Assembly (NCBI GenBank): GCA_050698015.1
Contig: JBOHAU010000077.1
Coordinates: forward strand, 1 to 5,756
Source: JACDAN01 sp050698015
GTDB taxonomy: Bacteria; Actinomycetota; Thermoleophilia; Gaiellales; Gaiellaceae
Direction of reading: 5' to 3'
DNA: 5,756 bases
A program made the position numbers and the translations under genes. The notes beneath the pieces were generated by a model that was given only the letters and a program-made list of their open reading frames with translations, did not search any database and had not been told where the DNA came from. Shown here in pieces: positions 1 through 4,795 of the stretch. Numbering within the stretch: the stretch's first letter is position 1; each line of letters starts with the position of its first letter.

Positions 1-108
1 GCAACGTTTCTCGCAGTCGAGATCGCCCGTCGGGCTCGATCGCGCCACCGGAGAGCGCTCGAGGAAGCCGCCGAGGAGCAGGGGCCTCCGGAGCGCAAGG
101 CGGCCTGA
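1..108 (+). CDS. C-terminal end of an unidentified protein (partial)
   Basis: The frame starting at base 1 is open for 35 codons and stops at TGA 106-108. The visible residues begin ATFLAVEIARR, continue through an Arg-rich stretch and end in a Glu/Ala-rich charged tail (EEAAEEQG, then PPERKAA). G or C dominates its third codon positions, as expected of a real gene here. A short hydrophobic start followed by a basic then mixed-charge tail fits the cytoplasmic end of a membrane protein, but that is a guess from 35 residues and no family can be named. It converges on the anti-sigma gene, whose stop lies 11 bp beyond. The 5' part lies outside the window. Confidence 0.45.
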   Translation, partial: ATFLAVEIARRARSRHRRALEEAAEEQGPPERKAA

Positions 109-119
109 CCGCCGGCCGT

Positions 120-359
120 CTAGAGCGGCGTCCGTAGCGCCCGGAGCTTGGCCTTCAGCTCCGGCCGCATCGGCTCCGCAGCCGCGAGCCGCACGAACTG
201 TCTGAACTCGGCCTCGAAGCGGTAGCGCTTGCGGCAGTAGGAACAGCCCTCGAGGTGAACCTCGGCCTCGAGCCGCTCCGCTTCAGTGAGGACGCGGTCG
301 AGGTACGGCTGCATCATCTGCTCGCATTTCTCGCACGGGTCGAATGCAAAGCCGCTCAT
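120..359 (-). CDS. RsrA-type zinc-binding anti-sigma factor (ZAS family)
   Basis: This 79-residue cytoplasmic protein has no membrane segment. It carries the zinc-binding anti-sigma signature H35-x3-C39-x2-C42 (HLEGCSYC), with N-terminal cysteines C9 and C12. C9 to H35 spans 26 residues, the same as the C11 to H37 spacing of Streptomyces RsrA, so C9 is the likely fourth zinc ligand and C9/C42 the likely redox-trigger pair. C12 is additional and makes a CxxC. In RsrA, disulfide stress oxidises such cysteines, expels zinc and releases the sigma factor. The gene starts 4 bp after the stop of the ECF sigma gene, the classical layout for a sigma and its own antagonist. An ATG eight bases upstream overlaps the sigma stop but hits a stop after three codons, so the ATG at 359 is the start. 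Target and redox sensing are inferred from family and context. Confidence 0.88.
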   Translation of the reverse strand: MSGFAFDPCEKCEQMMQPYLDRVLTEAERLEAEVHLEGCSYCRKRYRFEAEFRQFVRLAAAEPMRPELKAKLRALRTPL

Positions 360-367
360 CCGCTCAT
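352..367 (-). repeat. 8-bp perfect tandem repeat at the sigma/anti-sigma junction
   Basis: On the minus strand ATGAGCGG occurs twice in direct succession. The first copy contains the sigma stop (TGA) and an out-of-frame ATG; the second contains the anti-sigma start ATG. With only one copy the two genes would overlap as ATGA, so the duplication turns an overlap into a 4-bp gap. A GGAGG (plus-strand 375-379) lies a short way upstream, inside the end of the sigma gene, and could serve either ATG. Confidence 0.8.
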
Positions 368-957
368 CCGCCGTCCTCCGCCGCCGACTCTGCCAAGGAG
401 CGCTTCAAGATACGACGCCCACGATGAAGGCGGGACATGACGGTGCCGATCGGGATGTCGAGGATCTGGGCCGCGTCGCTGTAGGTGAAGTCGGCGAGGT
501 CGACGAGGAGGACGACGTCGCGGAAGTCGTGCGGTAGCTCGGCGAGCGCCGTGACCGCGTCGTCCTGCGAGAGCCGCTCGACCACTCGCCGCTCGTCGAG
601 GTTCTGGTCGGAGGTCGACTCCTCGAGCTTGTTGTAGAGGAAGTAGTCGGTCTCCTCGAGCGGCTGGGTGTCCGGCGAGCGCTGAATCTTGCGCCCGCGG
701 TCGATGTTCAGGTTCGTCAGGATCCGGAAGAGCCAGGCGCGGAGATTCGTCCCCGGCTCGAACGAACGCCAGGCGCGGAACGCCCGCGCATAGGCCTCCT
801 GGACGAGATCCTCCGCCTCCTCGCGGGAGCCGGCCAGTCGTCTCGCCACCTGATAGACCTGATCGGACAGCTGAAGTGCCTCCTCTTCGAACCGGACGCG
901 GTCGCGCGCATCGGTCGCCAGCTGCCGCGGGGAGCCCTCGGGCGTCGTCTCGCTCAT
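364..957 (-). CDS. ECF sigma factor, SigR/SigH type (thiol-stress responsive)
   Basis: This 197-residue extracytoplasmic-function sigma factor directs RNA polymerase to a stress regulon. Region 2 spans about residues 24-92, with the core-binding helix EAEDLVQEAYARAFRAW at about 47-63 and NLRAWLFRILTNLNID at 71-86. Region 4 spans about 128-190 and includes the promoter -35 recognition helix IGTVMSRLHRGRR (170-182). These stretches closely resemble Streptomyces SigR (GTNLKAWLYRILTN and PIGTVMSRLHRGRR), which places it near the SigR/SigH (ECF12-like) group. Its partner downstream is an RsrA-type zinc anti-sigma factor. The ATG at 957 is chosen because the SigR family starts shortly before the FEEEAL segment and because a SigR-type promoter lies just upstream. 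The frame stays open to a GTG at 1074, adding 39 residues inside the HMA gene. No strong Shine-Dalgarno sequence precedes 957. The exact regulon is not visible here. Confidence 0.93.
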   Translation of the reverse strand: MSETTPEGSPRQLATDARDRVRFEEEALQLSDQVYQVARRLAGSREEAEDLVQEAYARAFRAWRSFEPGTNLRAWLFRILTNLNIDRGRKIQRSPDTQPLEETDYFLYNKLEESTSDQNLDERRVVERLSQDDAVTALAELPHDFRDVVLLVDLADFTYSDAAQILDIPIGTVMSRLHRGRRILKRSLAESAAEDGG

Positions 958-990
958 CGGGCTCGACCGTAGCAGCCTTGCACGAAGGGG

Positions 991-1016
991 AACGCTGATC
1001 GAGGCGGCGCTATTCC
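991..1016 (-). promoter_or_regulatory. SigR-class promoter, GGAAT-N18-GTT, for sigma/anti-sigma pair
   Basis: Reading the minus strand, GGAAT (1016-1012) is followed after exactly 18 bases by GTT (993-991). This matches the established SigR-type consensus (GGAAT, 18-19 bp, GTT). Transcription would start roughly at 982-985, about 25 nt before the sigma ATG at 957. The -35 element overlaps the TAG stop of the HMA gene. I looked for other GGAAT-N18-GTT matches in the window and found none. It implies positive autoregulation of the sigma operon, as in Streptomyces. Start-site mapping would be needed to prove activity. Confidence 0.72.
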
Positions 1017-1234
1017 GGAGCGGGCTCGCGCCTGCGAAAGCCCGCGCCGTCGAGCGCGGCGACCAGCCGCTCACGGGACGTGCGTTCGTCGTCCCAGTGC
1101 AGCGTCACCTGGCCCATCAGGTTCGCGGTCGCGAACTCCAAGCCCTCGTGGCCGCGGAGTGCCGCCGCGAGTCGGTTCACGCAGCGCTCGCAGCGGATCC
1201 CGTTGACCTCGAACGTCTCCGTTAGGACGGCCAT
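1010..1234 (-). CDS. Heavy-metal-associated (HMA) domain protein, CopZ-like
   Basis: This 74-residue protein consists of a single ferredoxin-like HMA domain. The metal-binding loop is GIRCERC, with C15 and C18 forming the CxxC that in CopZ/Atx1 chaperones and MerP binds Cu(I), Hg(II) or similar soft metals. The Met common in GMxCxxC is Ile here, and the residues between the cysteines are Glu-Arg. There is no signal peptide or membrane segment, so it is cytosolic. Its ATG lies 13 bp inside the end of the carboxylate-amine ligase gene in another frame, implying translational coupling. No copper ATPase or MerR-type regulator is next to it; the neighbours are thiol-stress genes and a mercuric-reductase-like flavoprotein. 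Metal identity cannot be read from the sequence. Confidence 0.86.
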   Translation of the reverse strand: MAVLTETFEVNGIRCERCVNRLAAALRGHEGLEFATANLMGQVTLHWDDERTSRERLVAALDGAGFRRREPAPE

Positions 1235-2313
1235 GTCCGCGCCACGATATCGGCGCAGGCCGCGCGAGCGTCGCCTGCTGCGAGCTGCAGTTCCCCTTCG
1301 GAGCGACTCGGGTCGAGCCCGGCCCCATCGACAGGGAGCTCCCCGACCAGCTCCGGCACCGACAGAAGCCGGCCGTCGTGGATCAGCTTGGCCTCCGGAC
1401 CGAACCGCGCAGCGGCCCAGCGGTTCTGCTGATAGATCCCCCGGTCTGCGGCCGCCGGCGCCGGATGCTCGAGCGCCCAGGCGGAAAGGTCACGCAGCAG
1501 GACGACGAACGCGGCGGTGGAGCCGAGCGCGGTGGGCTGGTCGGGCATACGGATCTCGAGCGTCCCGAAGCGGGGGTGCGGGCGGACGTCCCACCAGAAC
1601 TGCGTGTAGTCGGAGGCAAGGCCGGTCGCGAGGAATCGCTGCATCCACCCCTCCCACTCCCGGTACGAGGAGAACGGCGGCGGCGCCCCGCTGCGCGGGA
1701 GCTGGGCGAGGACCTCGGCCCGGTTCGACGCCAGCCCCGTCAGCTCGCCCGCCAGGTAGGGCGAGTTGGCGGAGAGCGCGAGGACGAGCGGCATCCAGGG
1801 CAGGATCGTCTCCAGCGTCGCCATGCACTCTTTGGCTCCCGGCATCCCGACGTGTACGTGGAGGCCGCTGACGCCCTGCCGCCGCGCGGTTACCCCGGCG
1901 TAGCCGACGAACTTCTTGTAGCGCCTCTCGTCGACGACCTCGAGCTCCTCAGGCTTGGCAAACGGGTGGGAGCCTGCCGCGGCCAGCTTTAGTCCGCGCT
2001 CCTCGAGCAGCTCGGCCGCTGTGCCGCGGAGTCTCCGCAGCGCCTCCACCGCTTCGTCGGCCGAGGCGCAGACATCGGTGTTGAGCTCGACGATCGACGC
2101 GTGCAGCTCGGTCTTCAGGCGGCCCGAAAGCTGCAGTCCGTCGGCGTCGGCCAGCAGCTGCCTGACGGCCGGGACCGGGGCGCACGCCCCGCCGTCGACG
2201 ATCATCATCTCCTCCTCGACGCCGATCGAGAGCGGCGCGCTCTCGCCGAAGTGCTGGTCTATGCCCGCGCTGCTAGCGGCGCTCGGTTGCAAGCCTGATC
2301 CCGAGGGCGACAA
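1222..2313 (-). CDS. YbdK/GCS2-family carboxylate-amine ligase (glutamate-cysteine ligase-like)
   Basis: This ATP-dependent ligase of about 363 residues belongs to the GCS2 family. It includes E. coli YbdK (weak glutamate-cysteine ligase activity) and EgtA-like enzymes, which join the gamma-carboxylate of glutamate to an amine such as cysteine. Visible family motifs are GVEEE (31-35, acidic metal/ATP site), ELNTDVC (76-82), AAGSHPFA (112-119), GLHVHVG (150-156), LSANSPYLAG (180-189), DVRPHPRFGTLEIRMPD (242-258) and YQQNRWAAARFG (294-305). No ATG precedes GVEEE. The longest start is TTG 2313; TTG 2292 (356 residues) is an alternative, with GGGA before it. The family usually begins close to the IDQHFGES segment (18-25), so the true N-terminus may be shorter. 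The gene overlaps the exporter by 20-41 bp. The cellular substrate is unknown; a low-molecular-weight thiol precursor is the obvious candidate in this context. Confidence 0.92.
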   Translation of the reverse strand: MSPSGSGLQPSAASSAGIDQHFGESAPLSIGVEEEMMIVDGGACAPVPAVRQLLADADGLQLSGRLKTELHASIVELNTDVCASADEAVEALRRLRGTAAELLEERGLKLAAAGSHPFAKPEELEVVDERRYKKFVGYAGVTARRQGVSGLHVHVGMPGAKECMATLETILPWMPLVLALSANSPYLAGELTGLASNRAEVLAQLPRSGAPPPFSSYREWEGWMQRFLATGLASDYTQFWWDVRPHPRFGTLEIRMPDQPTALGSTAAFVVLLRDLSAWALEHPAPAAADRGIYQQNRWAAARFGPEAKLIHDGRLLSVPELVGELPVDGAGLDPSRSEGELQLAAGDARAACADIVARTWPS

Positions 2314-2863
2314 GCACAGCGCCCAGAACGGCGTCGAACGCCCGCCGGATCGCCGGGCGCCGCAGGACGTCGCCGGCCTTCGCGACAGCGAAGGCGTAGG
2401 CGGTGAGCCACGCGAGCGTCATCGAGCAGAAGAGCAGGCCGAGGCCGAGCAGGGCGACGAACGAATCGCCGAACTGGGGCAGCAGGCTCGTGAAGAAGAC
2501 GGCCATCTTCGGGTTGCCGAGGTTGCTGATCACGCCCTGGCGAAACGGCGAGTGACGTCCGCCCGCCCGGGTCTCGGCCCTCGCACCTCGAATCGCGCGC
2601 AGCAGCGCGTGGGCGCCGAGATAGATCAGGAACGCGGCGCCTGCGAGCTTCAACGCGACGAAGGCCGGCTCGAAGGCCACGATCAGCGCGGCGAGGCCGA
2701 CGCTCGTCGCCAGCGCCCAAACCGCCTGCCCGACGGCCACTCCCGCAGCGGTCAAGACGCCCGCCCGCCTTCCTCCCAGCAGCGAGTTCCGGATCGTCAG
2801 CGCCGTGTCCTGTCCGGGCGTGACGATCACGACGATCGAGATCCCGACGAACGCCGCCAGCAT
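2273..2863 (-). CDS. LysE/RhtB-family amino-acid or small-metabolite exporter
   Basis: This 196-residue inner-membrane protein has the usual LysE/RhtB length. Hydrophobic segments lie at about 2-16, 36-62, 66-90, 119-127, 135-162 and 176-190, consistent with six helices. Two family signatures are clear: TPGQDTALTIRNSLLGGRRAG (15-35) in the first loop and ISNLGNPKMAVFFTSLLPQF (112-131) with the conserved G-N-P-K. Members export amino acids or derivatives such as lysine, homoserine, threonine or cysteine-pathway metabolites by proton exchange; the substrate cannot be read from sequence. The ATG shares one base with the stop of the cyclase gene (TGATG), so the two are translationally coupled. 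The next gene starts inside its 3' end. The context would suit export of a metabolite made by the cyclase or of a thiol-related amino acid, which is inference. Confidence 0.92.
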   Translation of the reverse strand: MLAAFVGISIVVIVTPGQDTALTIRNSLLGGRRAGVLTAAGVAVGQAVWALATSVGLAALIVAFEPAFVALKLAGAAFLIYLGAHALLRAIRGARAETRAGGRHSPFRQGVISNLGNPKMAVFFTSLLPQFGDSFVALLGLGLLFCSMTLAWLTAYAFAVAKAGDVLRRPAIRRAFDAVLGAVLVALGIRLATERR

Positions 2864-3372
2864 CAGCGCTTGGCCAGGATCGCGCGCGCCGGGGCGCCGT
2901 CCGAACCGACGAGCTTGAGCGGCAGGCAGTAGAGCTCGTATGACCCCGGCTCGACCGCGCTCAGGTCGAGCCCTTCGACCACGACTACGCCGGCACCGAG
3001 CAGCACCCGGTGCGCCTCGTGGTCGCCGACCGACATCTGGTCGACTCCGACTAGCCGGACGCCCTGGTCGACCAGAGTGCGCGCGGCGTCGCCGTCGAGC
3101 CCCGACGCGTCCTTGATCAGCAGGCGCTCGGCGACGCCGGAGCCTTCAACGACCTCGCAGGGGCCGACCAGCACCTCGAGCGGCAGCGTCTCCGTGCCTG
3201 CGCCTGCCTCGATGAAGTGCAGCGGCGCATCGACATGCGTTCCGGTGTGGACTCCGAAATCCAGCCGGCTGATCGCCGGCGAGTCATTCACTCGCTCGAC
3301 ACGAACCTCCGGATCACCGGGGTACACCGGCATCCCCGAGCGGACGGGGACCGAGACGTCGAAGATCTGCAC
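2863..3372 (-). CDS. Short metal-dependent cyclase/hydrolase, kynurenine formamidase (KynB)-like
   Basis: This is a member of the cyclase family of manganese- or zinc-dependent hydrolases that includes bacterial kynurenine formamidase. With the GTG start at 3372 it has 169 residues and begins MQIFDVSVPVRSG, a typical family N-terminus. The metal motif HTGTHVDAPLH gives H42, H46, D48 and H52. The late His/Glu pair H121 and E133 keeps the 12-residue spacing of KynB, followed by LPLKLVGSDGAPARA (150-164). It is about 30-40 residues shorter than usual KynB; the missing part falls near residues 80-92, between the second beta region and the GVDQMSVG segment. GTG 3372 has AAGG five bases upstream. 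ATG 3390 (175 residues) is possible but has no clear ribosome site. It heads the minus-strand operon and is coupled to the exporter. The substrate is unknown; tryptophan breakdown is not supported by its neighbours. Confidence 0.87.
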   Translation of the reverse strand: MQIFDVSVPVRSGMPVYPGDPEVRVERVNDSPAISRLDFGVHTGTHVDAPLHFIEAGAGTETLPLEVLVGPCEVVEGSGVAERLLIKDASGLDGDAARTLVDQGVRLVGVDQMSVGDHEAHRVLLGAGVVVVEGLDLSAVEPGSYELYCLPLKLVGSDGAPARAILAKR

Positions 3373-3406
3373 GGCTCCCTTGTAACGCATCCGGCCCGCG
3401 AGAGAC

Positions 3407-3411
3407 GGAGG
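3407..3411 (+). promoter_or_regulatory. Shine-Dalgarno site of the flavin oxidoreductase gene
   Basis: GGAGG lies four bases before the ATG at 3416 and fixes that start. It sits in the 25-base gap (3391-3415) between the plus-strand gene and the alternative ATG of the divergent operon. The gap is too short to hold two full promoters, so promoter elements for both directions must lie inside the opposing coding sequences. I recognised no convincing -10/-35 pair for either gene. Confidence 0.8.
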
Positions 3412-3415
3412 CAGC

Positions 3416-4795
3416 ATGAACCGACAATTCGACCTGATCGTTCTCGGCTCCGGATCCGGAGCCCGTGACGGCGCCAACAAGGCTCGGCAGGAGTTCGGCG
3501 CCGACGTCGCGCTCGTCGAGAGCAAGCGCTTGGGCGGCAGCTGCCCGAACGTGGCGTGCAAGCCGACCAAGGCCTACCTCGTCGCAGCCGAGTACGCCCA
3601 CGACATCAACACGTTCGTGCCGAAGCTCGGGATCGAAGTCGGCCCCGCGCGCGCGAACCTGGCCCGCGTGAAGGCCCGCAAAGACTCGCTGATCGTCCCG
3701 CGGGAAACCTGGATGGAGCGCATCCGGAGCGCAGGGCATACGCCGTTCGACGGCGCCGGCAGCTTCGTGGATCCGCAGACGATCGCGGTCAACGGCGACC
3801 GGATCTGGGCCGAGCGCATCCTCGTCGCGACGGGCTCGCGCACGGCCGTCCCGCCGATCGAGGGCCTCGACGGCGTCGGCTGGATCGACCACGTCTCGGC
3901 GCTGGAGCTGACGGAGCTTCCCGAGTCGCTGCTGGTGCTCGGGGGCGGGCCGGTCGGGCTCGAGTTCGCGCAGATGTTCTCCCGCTTCGGTGCGCGCGTC
4001 GTCGTCGTCCAGCAGCCCGACCGGATCTCACCGCGCTCCGACGCAACCGCCACAGCCGAGCTCGCCGCGGCGCTCGAGGACGAAGGAATCGAGCTGCGTA
4101 CCGGAGTCACCCTCTCGCGCGTCCGTCGCGAAGGCGGCGACATCGTCGCGAGCGTCGGCGACGACGAGATCCGGGTAGCGCAGATCCTGCTCGCCGCCGG
4201 ACGGCTGCCGAACGTCGAGCAGCTGGAGCTCGACCGGATGGGGATCGAGCGTACGAGCGCCGGGATCACAGTCGACGATCAGCTGCGCACGTCTGTCGAC
4301 GGAATCTGGGCCGCCGGCGACGTCACCGGCGCCTATCAGTTCACGCCGGTCGCGCAGTACGAGGCGCGCGTCGCCGTCGAGAACATGTTCGCCGGCAACG
4401 GAGTCCGCGCCGAGTACGATTTCCTTCCCACGGTGATTTTCACCGACCCGGAGCTGGCCGCCGTCGGGCTCACCGAGGAAGAGGCGCAAAGGCGAGGTCT
4501 CGACTACGAGACCACGGTGCACCCGATCAGGTACGTGCAACGCGCGTCCTACACGGACACGAAACACGGCCTCTACAAGGTCGTCTGGGAGCGAGGCTCA
4601 CGGCGCCTGCTCGGCATCCACGTCGTCACCCGCGGTGCCGGCGACATCGTCCAGGGCTTCGGCCTGGCGATGAAGTTGGGGGCGACGGTCGACGACCTGG
4701 CGGGCATGCATCACGCCTTCCCGACTTTCGCCGAAGGCCTCAAGGCCGCGGCCGAGCAGGCTTCTAGCCCTGTTGGGGCTGCTTCCCCAGCGTGA
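3416..4795 (+). CDS. FAD-dependent pyridine nucleotide-disulfide oxidoreductase, mercuric-reductase-like core
   Basis: This 459-residue class I flavin disulfide reductase passes electrons from NAD(P)H through FAD to a redox-active cysteine pair. Domains in order: FAD-binding GSGSGA (11-16), redox-active GGSCPNVACKPTK (40-52, C43 and C48), second nucleotide-binding site LGGGPVGLEFAQ (175-186), second FAD motif WAAGDVTG (298-305), and a dimerisation domain from about 337 (VIFTDPELAAVGL). Two features are unusual. The position of the catalytic His in HPTxxE is Phe (F435 in AFPTFAEGLK), next to an EGLK also seen in MerA, which has Tyr there. The usual acidic residue after the second nucleotide-binding strand is Gln (Q199-Q200), so NADH or NADPH preference is unclear. 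It lacks both the N-terminal HMA domain and the C-terminal CC pair of true MerA. Glutathione, mycothione or dihydrolipoamide reductase roles are less likely without the His. The real substrate is unknown. Confidence 0.9.
   Translation: MNRQFDLIVLGSGSGARDGANKARQEFGADVALVESKRLGGSCPNVACKPTKAYLVAAEYAHDINTFVPKLGIEVGPARANLARVKARKDSLIVPRETWMERIRSAGHTPFDGAGSFVDPQTIAVNGDRIWAERILVATGSRTAVPPIEGLDGVGWIDHVSALELTELPESLLVLGGGPVGLEFAQMFSRFGARVVVVQQPDRISPRSDATATAELAAALEDEGIELRTGVTLSRVRREGGDIVASVGDDEIRVAQILLAAGRLPNVEQLELDRMGIERTSAGITVDDQLRTSVDGIWAAGDVTGAYQFTPVAQYEARVAVENMFAGNGVRAEYDFLPTVIFTDPELAAVGLTEEEAQRRGLDYETTVHPIRYVQRASYTDTKHGLYKVVWERGSRRLLGIHVVTRGAGDIVQGFGLAMKLGATVDDLAGMHHAFPTFAEGLKAAAEQASSPVGAASPA
3446..3463. 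repeat. 18-bp perfect palindrome in the FAD-motif codons
   Basis: GGCTCCGGATCCGGAGCC is its own reverse complement over 18 bases and encodes G-S-G-S-G-A of the FAD-binding motif. It lies 30 bases into the oxidoreductase gene and 56-74 bases upstream of the possible starts of the divergent operon, so it could be an operator-like site. The Gly/Ser-rich motif makes such a palindrome easier to form by codon choice alone. Confidence 0.55.

Noticed and set aside
99..113. Small GGCGG/CCGCC hairpin with a five-base loop between the two convergent genes
   Set aside because: Only five base pairs, it overlaps the stop of the left gene and no T-run follows on either strand. Such short G/C hairpins are common in this base composition, so it is not called a terminator.
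1080..1871. A 263-codon open frame on the plus strand opposite the ligase and HMA genes
   Set aside because: Arg/Pro/Ser-rich shadow with no motif and no ribosome site; the minus-strand genes explain this DNA.
1955..2932. A 325-codon open frame on the plus strand
   Set aside because: It is antisense to the ligase, exporter and cyclase genes, which all have clear family motifs. Its product is low-complexity and rich in Arg, Ser, Glu and Pro, with no recognisable domain.
3300..3415. A SigR-type promoter for the oxidoreductase gene
   Set aside because: No GGAAT or GGAAC with a GTT 18-19 bases later was found in the upstream region, so membership in the same sigma regulon is not supported by the sequence.
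3391..3570. N-terminal extension of the cyclase up to 3570
   Set aside because: The added 60 residues lie antisense to the start of the oxidoreductase gene and resemble nothing in the cyclase family, which begins near the IFDVSVP segment.
3556..4767. A 403-codon open frame on the plus strand in another phase of the oxidoreductase gene
   Set aside because: The product is overwhelmingly Arg-rich, typical of an off-frame reading of G+C-rich coding DNA. The overlapping oxidoreductase frame has all family motifs.
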